64,000 nucleotides of DNA, from NCBI RefSeq assembly GCF_013376005.1, contig NZ_JABMJK010000002.1:372001-436000 (forward strand). Reading direction: 5' to 3'. The position numbers and the translations under genes are program-made. Source of the DNA: Duganella sp. SG902. Its GTDB lineage: Bacteria > Pseudomonadota > Gammaproteobacteria > Burkholderiales > Burkholderiaceae_D. Position 1 is the first letter of the stretch; each line of letters opens with the position of its first letter. A model generated the notes under the pieces. The model ran no database searches. It worked only from the letters and a program-made list of their open reading frames with translations, and had not been told where the DNA came from. Positions 1-10,674 of this stretch are shown piece after piece.

Positions 1-1773
<1,773 letters not shown>

Positions 1774-1789
1774 CGATAAGGACGACAGC

Positions 1790-3448
1790 ATGAAATTGAC
1801 GACACTCGCATTAACCCTGGCACTGGGTTCGACAACGGCGCTAGCCGCTGAAAAGCCCAAGCCATTTTTGTGGGAGAACGCGACAGTCTATTTCCTGCTG
1901 ACGGACCGCTTCAACAACGCCTTCACCGGCAACGACCTGGCCTATGACCGCCGCGCGGACGCCGCGCCGCTGCGCGGCTATATGGGCGGCGACCTGGCCG
2001 GCATCATCAACAAGATCAACGAGGGTTATTTCGATTCGCTGGGCGTGACCGCACTCTGGGTCACGCCGCCGGTGGAGCAGATCCACGACGGCACCGACGA
2101 GGGCACCGGCCGTTCTTACGGCTTCCACGGTTACTGGGCCTCCGACTTCACCACCGTGGACGCCAACATCGGCACCGAGAACGACTTCCGCAACCTGGTG
2201 GACGCGGCACACGCGCACGGCATCCGCGTGATCCTGGACGTGGTGATGAATCAAACCGGCCCGGTAACGGATATCGATCCGGTGTGGCCGAAGGACTGGG
2301 TGCGCACCGGCCCTGTGTGCACCTACAAGGACGCCAAGACCTTCGTCGACTGCACGCTGGTGAAGAACCTGCCGGACTTCCTGACCAATAGCGACACGCC
2401 GGTCGAACTGCCGGAACGCCTGATGGCGAAATGGCAGCGCGAGGGGCGCTTCGAGGAAGAGATCAAGAGCCTGAACGAGTTCTTCGCCCGCACCGGCTAT
2501 CCGCGCGCGCCGCGCTACTATCTGATCAAGTGGCATACCGACTGGATCCGCAAGTACGGCGTGGATGGCTTCCGTGCAGACACCGTCAAGCACGTCGAGC
2601 CGAAAGTATGGAAGGAGCTGCTGAAGGAGGCATCCATCGCCTATGAGGACTGGAAGAAGGCCCACCCGGAGAAGAAGCTCAGCGACGACAAGTTCTTCTC
2701 GGTGGCGGAGGTCTACAACTACAACCTCGCCGAGGGCCAGTCGCACCACCTGGGCAGCGGCCAGTACGTCAACTACTACCAGTCCGGCTTTAACAGCATG
2801 ATTAACTTCGGCCTGGTGCACGATGCGAGGAAGGATTACGAGTCCATCTTCAGCAGCTATTCCAACGCCTTGCACGGCGGCCCGCTGACCGGCCTCTCGG
2901 TGCTGAACTACCTGGATTCGCACGACGACGGCGCGCCGTTCGATGCCGCGCGCAAGAAACCATTCGAAAGCGCCACCAAGCTGCTGCTGGCGCCCGGCGC
3001 GGCACAGATCTACTACGGCGACGAAACCGCGCGCAAGCTCGATGTCGCGGAGGCGGTGGGCGATGCCAAGCTGCGCTCCTTCATGAACTGGCAGGAGCTG
3101 GAGCAGAACGTGGAGCGCGACGGCTACAAGATCGCCGACGTGCGCGCGCACTGGGCCAAGCTAGGCCTGTTCCGCAAGGCCCACGTGGCGGTTGGCGCCG
3201 GCGTGCACCAGCAGCTATCGGCCCAGCCTTACGTTTTCAAGCGCACCTACGAGAAAGACGGCCTGCGCGACAAGGTGCTGGTGGCGCTGGATCTGCCGAC
3301 CAACAAGCCGGCCACCATCAAGCTGCACGGCGTGTTCGCCAACGGCCAGCGCGTGAAGGACTACTACAGCGGTAAAACCGCCGTGGTGAAGGGCGACAGC
3401 GTCAACTTCGGCACCCGCAACGCGGTGGTGCTGATCGGCCAGGAGTAA
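1790..3448 (+). CDS. Secreted alpha-amylase, GH13 (MalS-like)
   Basis: Endo-acting alpha-glucan hydrolase of 552 aa with a Sec signal peptide (MKLTTLALTLALGSTTALAA), so periplasmic or secreted. The (beta/alpha)8 catalytic domain shows the GH13 triad: nucleophile D264 in GFRADTVKHV, acid/base E307 in VAEVYNY, and transition-state stabiliser D379 in LDSHDDGAP. Region I is VILDVVMNQ. The sequence between (HDGTDEGTGRSYGFHGYW) resembles MalS-type periplasmic amylases (GH13_19); the subfamily is my recognition, not a computed assignment. Translation starts behind AAGGAC. It shares an operon with pgm. Confidence 0.88.
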   Translation: MKLTTLALTLALGSTTALAAEKPKPFLWENATVYFLLTDRFNNAFTGNDLAYDRRADAAPLRGYMGGDLAGIINKINEGYFDSLGVTALWVTPPVEQIHDGTDEGTGRSYGFHGYWASDFTTVDANIGTENDFRNLVDAAHAHGIRVILDVVMNQTGPVTDIDPVWPKDWVRTGPVCTYKDAKTFVDCTLVKNLPDFLTNSDTPVELPERLMAKWQREGRFEEEIKSLNEFFARTGYPRAPRYYLIKWHTDWIRKYGVDGFRADTVKHVEPKVWKELLKEASIAYEDWKKAHPEKKLSDDKFFSVAEVYNYNLAEGQSHHLGSGQYVNYYQSGFNSMINFGLVHDARKDYESIFSSYSNALHGGPLTGLSVLNYLDSHDDGAPFDAARKKPFESATKLLLAPGAAQIYYGDETARKLDVAEAVGDAKLRSFMNWQELEQNVERDGYKIADVRAHWAKLGLFRKAHVAVGAGVHQQLSAQPYVFKRTYEKDGLRDKVLVALDLPTNKPATIKLHGVFANGQRVKDYYSGKTAVVKGDSVNFGTRNAVVLIGQE

Positions 3449-3479
3449 CCCCAGAATCCGTAGGGATAAGTTTGTCAAT

Positions 3480-3498
3480 AATAATGATTCTCATTTAT
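3480..3498 (+). promoter_or_regulatory. Fur box
   Basis: AATAATGATTCTCATTTAT matches 13 of 19 positions of the classical Fur consensus, including both GAT/ATC cores. It is 36 bp upstream of the TonB-dependent receptor start, in the only AT-rich stretch between it and the amylase. Iron-Fur repression of the receptor is the expected role. Confidence 0.72.
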
Positions 3499-3534
3499 AT
3501 TGTTAAACTTTCTTGATTTTCTTACGGATTTTTC

Positions 3535-5634
3535 ATGTCTCGCAAACGAAGTTCCGCCCCGGCGCGGTGGCTCGCTGTTGGCCTCCTTTCCACCTCGTCG
3601 CTGGCGGTTGCGCAGGACGGCGCCGAGCCGGATGGCGACCTGCCGATGCAGCAGGTGACGGTGTCGGGCGACCGCGGCGCCGATTACTACTATCCCAAAC
3701 ATAGCAGCGGCGCCACCCGCACCGACACGCCGCTGCGCGAAGTGCCGCAGGCCGTGCGCGTGATGACGCAGCAGCAGATCGAGGACATCGGTGCGCTGCG
3801 GCTGGCGGACACGGTCGATTACGTCAGCGGCATCTCGCGCCTGAATGACTTTGGCGGCACCTGGGACAACTTCGGCATCCGGGGTTTCAGCAGCACCGAC
3901 ATGGGCTTCCTCGTCAATGGCTTCGCCGGTTCGCGCGGCTACAATCCGCCGCGCGACACCGCCACCGTGGAGCGCTTTGAATTCCTCAAGGGCCCGGCGT
4001 CGGCGGTGTACGGCAGCAGCGAGCCGGGTGGCACCATCAACATCGTCACCAAGAAGCCGCTGTTCTCGTCGCACAATGTGGCCGAGGCGAGCGTCGGCAG
4101 CCGTGGCCTGCGCCGCGCGACGCTGGACAGCACGGGCGCCCTGAGCGACAGCGTGGCCTACCGTCTCAACGTGATGGCGGAGGAGGGCATGAGCCGCTCC
4201 TCCCTGCTCGACAACAAACGTCACCTGATCGCGCCGGCGCTGACCTGGCGCATCGACAACGCCACAACCCTGAACTATGAAGCGGAATTCCTGCGCGCCG
4301 ATACGCCGCTCGACCGTGGCCTGATCAATGTGCGCGGGGTACTGGGGACCTTGCCGCGCGACCGCGTCCTGAACGAGCCGTCCGACGGCCAGATGCACCT
4401 GACCAGCGACACGCATCAACTGACGCTGGAACGCGCGCTCTCCGACAGCTGGCGCGCCAAGCTTGGCGCCAGCTACAAGGAGAGCACCTTCGACGGCAAT
4501 TACACCGAGGCGACCTCGCTGGCCGCCGACAACCGCACACTGAACCGCCAGGCCACGTGGCGCACGCTGCCTTCGCGCGACGCGTCGCTGCAGGCGGAGT
4601 TGGAGGGCAAGTTCGATACCGGCGGCATTGGCCACACGGTGCTGCTGGGCGCCGAGGCCTCCAGCCTGTTCATGAACATGGAGATCTTGCGCTCGGCCAA
4701 TTACCCGATCGATATCTACAACCCGGTGTACGGCAAGCCGGCGCCGGCGTTGACGTTGCTGACCACCAGCTCGGACGAGCAGCAGCGCGTCAAGGCGCTG
4801 TTCGTGCAGGATCAACTCAGTCTGTCGCCCCAATGGAAGCTGCTGGGCGGGCTGCGTTGGGACGAGTACAAGCAGCACGTGATCAACCGCGTCGCCAAGA
4901 CCGATACGCGCCAGCGGCAGAACGCGGTGTCGCCGCGCGCCGGCGTGTCGTATCTGCCCAACGCGTGGAGCTCGTGGTACGTCTCGGCCGGGAAATCCTT
5001 CCGCGGCAACAGCGGCACCGACATCAGTGGCAAGGCTTTCGATCCGCAGCATTCCACCTCGTACGAGGCGGGCCTCAAGCTGCAAACGCTGGACGAGCGC
5101 CTGGGCGCCAACTTCGCGGTGTTCGACATCACCAAGACCAACGTGCTGACGGCCAGCGATGTGCCGGGCTACTCGGTGGCGGCGGGCAAGGTGAAAAGCA
5201 GCGGCTTTGAAGCCGATGCGTTCGGCCAGATCAACGACAACTGGCGCGTGACCGCCAACTTCTCGTGGATCGACGCGCGTGTGGCGAAGGACAGGACGCT
5301 GCCGGTGGGCGCACGACTGATGAACGTGGCGAAGACCAGCGCCGGCCTGCTGCTGATCCGCGAGGCGGCATTGCAAGGCGGCGGGCGTTGGGGCGTGGGC
5401 GGCGGCGCCAACTACGTTGGCAATCGCGCCGGCAACACGGCCGACACCTATTCGCTGCCGGCCTACACCACGGCCAAGCTGCTCGGTTACTGGCAGGTCA
5501 ACAAGACCGTTCGCCTGTCGCTGGACGTGAACAACCTGTTCAACCGCGAGTACTACAGCAACTCATGGGGCAACCTGTACGTGGTGCCGGGCGCGGAACG
5601 CAGCGTGGTCGCTCGGCTGAAGGTCGAGCTATAA
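3535..5634 (+). CDS. TonB-dependent siderophore receptor
   Basis: Outer-membrane ferric-siderophore uptake receptor of 699 aa (FhuA/FpvA type). After the signal peptide (cleavage near SLAVAQ) comes a TonB box-like segment (QQVTVSG), a plug domain with TPLREVPQAVRVMTQQQIED, FGIRGFSSTD, RFEFLKGPASAVYGSSEPGG and TINIVTKKP, then a 22-strand barrel ending LKVEL with a terminal hydrophobic residue. The plug phrases are typical of siderophore rather than sugar receptors. The Fur box upstream agrees. It has no siderophore synthesis genes nearby and sits among polysaccharide genes, so the ligand cannot be told. Confidence 0.9.
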   Translation: MSRKRSSAPARWLAVGLLSTSSLAVAQDGAEPDGDLPMQQVTVSGDRGADYYYPKHSSGATRTDTPLREVPQAVRVMTQQQIEDIGALRLADTVDYVSGISRLNDFGGTWDNFGIRGFSSTDMGFLVNGFAGSRGYNPPRDTATVERFEFLKGPASAVYGSSEPGGTINIVTKKPLFSSHNVAEASVGSRGLRRATLDSTGALSDSVAYRLNVMAEEGMSRSSLLDNKRHLIAPALTWRIDNATTLNYEAEFLRADTPLDRGLINVRGVLGTLPRDRVLNEPSDGQMHLTSDTHQLTLERALSDSWRAKLGASYKESTFDGNYTEATSLAADNRTLNRQATWRTLPSRDASLQAELEGKFDTGGIGHTVLLGAEASSLFMNMEILRSANYPIDIYNPVYGKPAPALTLLTTSSDEQQRVKALFVQDQLSLSPQWKLLGGLRWDEYKQHVINRVAKTDTRQRQNAVSPRAGVSYLPNAWSSWYVSAGKSFRGNSGTDISGKAFDPQHSTSYEAGLKLQTLDERLGANFAVFDITKTNVLTASDVPGYSVAAGKVKSSGFEADAFGQINDNWRVTANFSWIDARVAKDRTLPVGARLMNVAKTSAGLLLIREAALQGGGRWGVGGGANYVGNRAGNTADTYSLPAYTTAKLLGYWQVNKTVRLSLDVNNLFNREYYSNSWGNLYVVPGAERSVVARLKVEL

Positions 5635-5783
5635 GCGACGGCGGGTGCGCGCGCCCGCCGTCAGCAGCAGGCCCGCCGCCAGCATGGCGTGGGTGAGACG
5701 TGATAGGTTTGCGGCGCGGCCTGCACGGCGCCGCAGGCCAGCGCGAACGCGCATGCCGCCAGCAGTTTCTTCAGGATGGACAT
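5629..5783 (-). pseudogene. Small secreted protein, frameshifted; sorting-signal-like tail
   Basis: On the minus strand an ATG at 5783, behind a strong AGGAGAGG ribosome site and 9 bp after the pectate lyase stop, encodes a clean signal peptide (MSILKKLLAACAFALACGAV, then QAAPQTYHVSP). In this frame translation stops at 5661 after 40 aa. A change to another frame around 5690 gives THAMLAAGLLLTAGARTRRR and Leu before TAG at 5629-5631: a hydrophobic helix plus an Arg cluster, the layout of PEP-CTERM-like C-terminal tails. The best reading is a very short secreted protein, or the two ends of a longer one joined by a deletion, now out of frame by one base. A functional 40-aa peptide cannot be excluded. 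Confidence 0.45.
5637..5662. terminator. Strong GC hairpin between convergent genes
   Basis: GACGGCGGG (5637-5645) pairs perfectly with CCCGCCGTC (5654-5662) around an 8-nt loop, immediately after the receptor stop codon. There is no T-run on either side, so it may stabilise the 3' end or stop transcription only weakly. It overlaps the end of the degraded small gene on the minus strand. Confidence 0.45.
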
Positions 5784-5792
5784 GACCTCTCC

Positions 5793-7433
5793 TTAGCGCG
5801 TGCCGGCCAGCAGCTTGGGCAGGTAGCCCACGCTCAGGCGCTGGGGATTGCTGAAGATGGTGGTGACGCTGGCGCTCTGGCCGGGCGCCAGCGCCGTCAC
5901 CGGCAATGCCAGTGTTGGCGCGCCGCCTTGCGTGCCGCTCGGGTTATCGAGCGTGACGCCGTCGGTCAGGTAGTCCGCGCGGAACAGCAGGGTGCCGCTG
6001 ATGGTGGCGTTCGAGCTGTTGGTGAAAGTCACCGTGCCCTTGCTCTTCTGGGTGGCGCGATCCAGCGTCAGGCCCGATTGCACGATCTTCACGCTGGCGG
6101 TGACGTCGTTGTACAGCGTGACCGGCGTGCTGCCCTCGAACGCGCCCAGGTCCGGCGCGGCGCCGCTGAACGGCAGGCCGAGGTTGACGCCCTTGTCGAT
6201 CAAATCGCTGCCCGCCGCCAGATGCAGCGAGGGGCGCTGTGGCAGGCTGCCGTCCGGCAGGCGCGGTGCATCCCAGCCTTCGGTGGACACGCTCTGGAAG
6301 TCGGCCGCCGTGACGCTGACCGGCAGGCTCCAACTGTTGTTGGCGACGTCCGCGCCGCCGACGTTGGCGACCGGCGTGTTCTCAAGCGCCACGTTGTTGC
6401 GCAAGACGCCGAGAGAGACCGCCGCGTTGGCGGAGTCGATGCCCAGCATATTGAAGCCGGCGCCATTGGCGGTGCTGGTGTTGTTGTAGTACTGGTTGGC
6501 GACCGGGTGGTGATTCGCATAGAAGCCGTTGGCCTTGTTCTTGAACGCCACCGAGAAGCGAATCGTGTGCACCGGCGCGTTCGGCTGATATACGCCGCTG
6601 TAGCCACCTAGTTTGAAGCCGTTGCCATTGCCGGCCGGGATGGAGGTGGTGGTGCCGGGCAGGTAGCCGTGCAGCCACGCCCACGAATTCTCGATCAGCA
6701 CCGGCGAGTAGGCGTTGATGAGGTCATAGCCGTCATCGGTGTTGGCCCAGGCGCGGCAGCCGCGAAACACATTGCCCGGGTTGTTGGCCTTGATGTGGGC
6801 GCCGAAGCCGTCGGCGTTCTGGCCGGCGCCGGATTTGCTGTATGGGTCGTAGTTGTGGTGTGAGTCGACGTTCAGCACCAGGTTGTAGCTGCCGTTGGAG
6901 AGGAAGAAGCCGGGGCCCATGTGGTGGTGGGTGTTCAGCAGCTCGAAGATGTTGTTGCTGCCCTTGACCCAGATGCCCCACGACTCGTTGTTCAGCAGAT
7001 TATCCGGTTGCTGCGGCGCGCCTTTCAGTTCCAGGCCTTTCAGGTGCAGGTAGTTGGCGGTGACGTTGAAGCCTTTGACGCGGCAGTTGTCCTTGATGCC
7101 GAAGAAATCGAACACCGGCGTCTCGCCGGGATAGGCCCAGTAGCGGATCGGCTTGTCCTGCTCGCCGCTCTTGTCCAGCGTGATGGCCGAAACCACGTCG
7201 GTCTTGCTGGCGCAGCTGGCCAGCGACGCGGTGTAGACGTAGTCGCCGCCACGGAAGTAGATGGTGTCGCCGGGCGCGGCGGCGTCCTGCGCCCGGGCGA
7301 TGGATTTCCAGGGCGCCGCGATGGTGCCGGCGCTGGCGTCGCTGCCGTTCGGCGCAACGTAGTAGGTTGCCGCCTGCGCGCCCGACGTCAGCGCGAGCGC
7401 CGACAACGCGGCGATCTTGTGCCACATGCTCAT
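5793..7433 (-). CDS. Secreted right-handed beta-helix protein, PL9 pectate lyase-like
   Basis: Predicted Ca2+-dependent lyase on pectate-type polyuronides, 546 aa, with signal peptide MSMWHKIAALSALALTSGAQ. The N-terminal ATYYVAPNGSDASAGTIAAPWKSI opens a parallel beta-helix. The family 9 active-site pattern is present: D208 in NADGF, D233, D234 and D237 in NTDDGYDL, and K274 in GNGFKLGG. From knowledge of Pel9A, the aspartates bind Ca2+ and the lysine is the base. The region after about residue 430 is a separate beta-sandwich-like domain. Start at 7433 follows AGGAGCAAG. It faces the siderophore receptor and is followed by the small secreted gene. Substrate is inferred; related beta-helix enzymes act on other uronides. 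Confidence 0.8.
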   Translation of the reverse strand: MSMWHKIAALSALALTSGAQAATYYVAPNGSDASAGTIAAPWKSIARAQDAAAPGDTIYFRGGDYVYTASLASCASKTDVVSAITLDKSGEQDKPIRYWAYPGETPVFDFFGIKDNCRVKGFNVTANYLHLKGLELKGAPQQPDNLLNNESWGIWVKGSNNIFELLNTHHHMGPGFFLSNGSYNLVLNVDSHHNYDPYSKSGAGQNADGFGAHIKANNPGNVFRGCRAWANTDDGYDLINAYSPVLIENSWAWLHGYLPGTTTSIPAGNGNGFKLGGYSGVYQPNAPVHTIRFSVAFKNKANGFYANHHPVANQYYNNTSTANGAGFNMLGIDSANAAVSLGVLRNNVALENTPVANVGGADVANNSWSLPVSVTAADFQSVSTEGWDAPRLPDGSLPQRPSLHLAAGSDLIDKGVNLGLPFSGAAPDLGAFEGSTPVTLYNDVTASVKIVQSGLTLDRATQKSKGTVTFTNSSNATISGTLLFRADYLTDGVTLDNPSGTQGGAPTLALPVTALAPGQSASVTTIFSNPQRLSVGYLPKLLAGTR

Positions 7434-7483
7434 ACTTGCTCCTGTTGTAGTCTCAGTGAGTGAGCGACTCTAAAGGACGCTCA

Positions 7484-7496
7484 GTTGTCAGACAAC
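7484..7496. promoter_or_regulatory. 13-bp palindrome upstream of the pectate lyase-like gene
   Basis: GTTGTC-A-GACAAC is a perfect dyad 51 bp upstream of the start at 7433. Its form resembles operators of GntR/FCD-type regulators, but no such regulator gene is in the window. Candidate operator only. Confidence 0.35.
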
Positions 7497-7570
7497 GAAG
7501 TAATTCGAGCTTGTTTATGCACTTACTGCGCGGTGATGGCGACGTTGGACGGGGATGGTTTTCGCCTCCA

Positions 7571-10276
7571 TCAATTTTCAACGAAAACGACCGCGCTGCG
7601 GGGTGGAAGAGTGAAGGTTCCGCTGATCTTGTCGTACTTGGCTTCCGACGCCACGCGCTTGTCCGCCGCGGTCATGCTGGTGTGGACAGGATGCAGCTTG
7701 TACTTGCGGTTCTTGTCCTCGTCCACCGTGACGTGCCGCAGCTCCTTGTCGACGTTGATCAGGTAGGTGACGGCCTTGAAGCGCGCGCCGGCGTAGCCTT
7801 TGCCGTCGATGCGGGCGGCGACCACGGTCGGCACCTGCGACGGGCCGGTGTTGAAGAAGCGCAGGCGCTGCCTGATGTCTTCCGAAGTGCGCAGGCGGAA
7901 CAGGGTGCTGCTGGAGCGGATCGCCAGCAGGTCGCGGAAGGCGTCGCGCGCGTAGGCGATGTCCTCCGGCGCCGGCTTGATTGCGGCGTTGCGCAGCAGG
8001 GGCTTGAGCAGGGCGTAGTCCTTGCCGTTGTCGGCCTCCGGCGGCAGGCCGGTGCCGTAGTAGTTGTCCTGGTAGCTCCAGTCCAGTCGATTGAACCAGT
8101 CGCCCGATTCGAAGCTGTTGCGGTCCAGCGACTTGGAACGCAGGATGTCGAAGCCGGCGTGGAAGTAGGCCACGCCCTGGCTGAAGGCGTTGATGGCGGC
8201 GCCCAGCATCTGCACTTGCGCGCGTTCCCGCGCGGTGGTGGCTTGCGGCAGCTTGAAGGCGTTGATGTCGTACAGCGTCTGGTTGTCGTGGTTCTCGACG
8301 TAGTTGACGGTTTCACCCGGCTCGCTGGCGTAGCCGGCCGGCTGGTTGCCGCCGTAGACCATGTCCTGCAGTTTGACGGTGCTGCCGTCCGCGATGGTCA
8401 GCGGGTAGCTGCGGATGGTGCCGGCCAGGCCGACCTTGACCATGTCGGCGGCCGCCAGCAGATCGCTGGCCGGACGTTGGCCCGCCTGCTCGTTGGCGTC
8501 GTACACCAGGCCATTGATATAGCCTTGCCGCGCGATGAGTTGCACGCCGCTGTCGCCGGCGCCGCCGCCACGGACGGCATCGCGCGCGCGGTCGCTGAAG
8601 GTGCCGATGCCGCTGCCGTTCAGCGACAGCTGCGAGGCTTGCACGAAGCGCGCGCCGTCCGCCACTTCTCCGAAGTTCCAGCCTTCGCCGATCAGATTGA
8701 TCTTCTTGCCGACGCGGGCCTGGATCTGTTCCATCGCCGCGCGCGGCTGGTGGCCCATCAGGTCGAAGCGGAACGAATCGATCTTGTACTGCTTCGCCCA
8801 CAGCGCGACCGAGTCCGCCATCAGCTTGCCCATCATGAGGTTTTCGGTGGCGGTGTTGTCGCAGCAGGTGGAGCGCTCGATCTGGCCTTTGGCGTTGAGG
8901 CGGTGGTAGTAGCCGGGCACCACGCGGTCCAGCACCGACTTCTCGTTCTGGCCGGCGGCGTAGGTGTGGTTGTAGACCACGTCCATGCCGACCCGCAGGC
9001 CGGCCTTGTGCAGGGCTTGCACCATCTGGCGGAACTCGATGATGCGTTTGGCGCCGTCCGCGGGGTCGGTGCTGTAGCTGCCTTCCGGCGCGTTGTAGTG
9101 GGATGGATCGTAGCCCCAGTTGTAGCAATCCTTGAACTTGACCTTTGCCACGGCCGCCTGCTGCACGTCGCTATCCGGTTCCGCCACCGCGATCTCCGGA
9201 TCGGCGCAGCCCTGTTCCGGCACGCTGCCGAAGTCGTACACAGGCAGCAGGTGGATGTCGGTGATGCCGGCCTTGCTCAGCGCGGCCAGATGCTTCATGC
9301 CGTTGGACCTGGTTTCGGTGAAGGCGGTGTACTTGCCGCGGTTGGCGGCGCTGACGGTGCTGTCGTTGATCGAGAAGTCGCGCACGTGCAGTTCGTACAC
9401 CGTCATGTCGGTCTGCGCCGCGACCCGGTTGGGCGAGGGCGTGCTGTCCCAGCCGGCCGGTTTCAGTTTGGCCGCGTTCAGGTTGGCCACGTAGCTGCGG
9501 GTGGAGTCGGTGGTCAGGCTGACGGAGTAGGGATCGGTGACCAGGTTGCGCACCACGCCGGCGCTCGGCGTCACCACGTCCACCAGGTACTGGTAATACT
9601 GGCCTTGCGCGCGGGCGGACCAGATGCCGGTGCTGTCGTCGCGCTGCATCGGTGTGATGGCGGTGGCCTTGCCGCCGCCGCTGGCGTAGGTGCACAGCGC
9701 GACGTTTTGCGCGGTCGGCGCCCACAGCTTGAAGCCGGCGTCGCGCGCACCGACGGTGACGCCGAGATCATTCACCTTGGCCGCGCCGGCGTAGACATCA
9801 TCCAGCGCGCCGGCGATCTGCAGCGAGGTGACGTCGAGCACCTTGCCGTCTTCCGCCTCGCGCACGATCAGCACCTGGTGGGTGAGCAGTCGCGCGGCGT
9901 CGGGCACGCTGAACACCGCGCCGTCGCCGACAAACTTGAAGCGCTGCGCCACAGCCGCCGGCACGGTGCCGTCGAAGCGCGACAGGGTGATGACGCCGTC
10001 CTCGCCGGTCACGCGCGCGCCGGGGGCGGCGCGCATCAGCGCGGTGGAGGAGTAGTACAACTTGAAAACGCCGCTGGTGGCGTCCACGCCCGGCCATTTC
10101 ATCAGCTGGCGGTTGAGCCAATAAGCGCGCGCGTCGAAGGCGGGAGCGGCATGCAGCGTGGTGGCGAAGGCGCCGTCGCAATCAGCAAGAACCGGCGCCG
10201 GGGCTGCCGAAGCAGCCAAAGAACACAGCGCCAGTGCGCCTCCCAAACCGACCATCGCGACGCGCTTACCATCCAT
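7571..10276 (-). CDS. pulA: Secreted pullulanase-type debranching enzyme, GH13_13
   Basis: Hydrolyses alpha-1,6 branch points of pullulan or starch. The product is 901 aa from the ATG at 10276, which follows GGAGG at a good distance and gives a signal peptide (MDGKRVAMVGLGGALALCSL...ASAAP). An in-frame ATG further upstream at 10360 would add 28 residues and spoil the signal. Domains: N-terminal beta-sandwich with AFDARAYWLNRQLMKWPG, a CBM48-like module (GFKLWAPTAQNVAL), then the GH13 barrel with YELHVRDFS, VGMDVVYNHTY, nucleophile in FRFDLMGHQP, acid in LIGEGWNFGE and VNYVENHDNQT. No lipobox is seen, unlike Klebsiella PulA. Single-gene unit followed by the pectate lyase-like gene. Confidence 0.92.
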   Translation of the reverse strand: MDGKRVAMVGLGGALALCSLAASAAPAPVLADCDGAFATTLHAAPAFDARAYWLNRQLMKWPGVDATSGVFKLYYSSTALMRAAPGARVTGEDGVITLSRFDGTVPAAVAQRFKFVGDGAVFSVPDAARLLTHQVLIVREAEDGKVLDVTSLQIAGALDDVYAGAAKVNDLGVTVGARDAGFKLWAPTAQNVALCTYASGGGKATAITPMQRDDSTGIWSARAQGQYYQYLVDVVTPSAGVVRNLVTDPYSVSLTTDSTRSYVANLNAAKLKPAGWDSTPSPNRVAAQTDMTVYELHVRDFSINDSTVSAANRGKYTAFTETRSNGMKHLAALSKAGITDIHLLPVYDFGSVPEQGCADPEIAVAEPDSDVQQAAVAKVKFKDCYNWGYDPSHYNAPEGSYSTDPADGAKRIIEFRQMVQALHKAGLRVGMDVVYNHTYAAGQNEKSVLDRVVPGYYHRLNAKGQIERSTCCDNTATENLMMGKLMADSVALWAKQYKIDSFRFDLMGHQPRAAMEQIQARVGKKINLIGEGWNFGEVADGARFVQASQLSLNGSGIGTFSDRARDAVRGGGAGDSGVQLIARQGYINGLVYDANEQAGQRPASDLLAAADMVKVGLAGTIRSYPLTIADGSTVKLQDMVYGGNQPAGYASEPGETVNYVENHDNQTLYDINAFKLPQATTARERAQVQMLGAAINAFSQGVAYFHAGFDILRSKSLDRNSFESGDWFNRLDWSYQDNYYGTGLPPEADNGKDYALLKPLLRNAAIKPAPEDIAYARDAFRDLLAIRSSSTLFRLRTSEDIRQRLRFFNTGPSQVPTVVAARIDGKGYAGARFKAVTYLINVDKELRHVTVDEDKNRKYKLHPVHTSMTAADKRVASEAKYDKISGTFTLPPRSAVVFVEN

Positions 10277-10362
10277 ATTCCGCCTCCAAAATAACAGGCG
10301 GCTATGGTACTCCAGAATCTGGTGTTTTGATACTTCTCTGCAGAGTTTGCGACCACTCAAGA

Positions 10363-10659
10363 ATGGCCAGCCACTCCAGCGTCAGCATGGTCGATATGGA
10401 GGGTGCTATTGTGTGCAAAAAGCTTAAAAATGGGAATAATATCCCTCGTGGGTATTTGGCACACTTGAGTGCAGACTGCGAGAAAGAGTGGACAGCGGCC
10501 CGTGTTCATTGTCGTGTTTTAATCTATGACCAGATGCAGCAGCGTGCGGGACGGCGTAAACGAAGATCTACTGCGGGTGTGACAGGCGGCTACACGGATG
10601 TTGAAGAGTGTGCCCGTGGGCTGGTAAGTCAAGCATGCGGCGGTAACAGGGTTAAATGA
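10363..10659 (+). CDS. Unrecognised ORF upstream of the TPR gene (doubtful)
   Basis: An open frame from ATG 10363 (or 10387 or 10396) reads to TAA 15 bp before the TPR gene. The product has a Cys-containing C-terminal half (HLSADCEKEWTAARVHCRVL, then YTDVEECARGLVSQACGGNR). No good ribosome site precedes any of the starts, and base composition is less GC-rich than the flanks. The ending CARGLVSQACGGN has the compact, Cys-rich look of a toxin C-terminus, but I cannot assign a family. It may be a fragment of a larger gene whose 5' part is lost. Confidence 0.3.
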   Translation: MASHSSVSMVDMEGAIVCKKLKNGNNIPRGYLAHLSADCEKEWTAARVHCRVLIYDQMQQRAGRRKRRSTAGVTGGYTDVEECARGLVSQACGGNRVK

Positions 10660-10674
10660 AGACAAGGCATTGCT

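Noticed and set aside
5700-6611. Plus-strand frame opposite the pectate lyase-like gene
   Set aside because: No domain or start site; the minus strand has signal peptide and full PL9 active site.
7485-7766. Plus-strand ORF between the pectate lyase-like and pullulanase genes
   Set aside because: Mostly antisense to the pullulanase C-terminus, no family features; no ribosome site.
7460-10294. Very long plus-strand open frame opposite pullulanase
   Set aside because: It is the antisense of a clear GH13 gene; composition (Ala/Arg/His/Val-rich without domains) is that of a GC-rich shadow frame.
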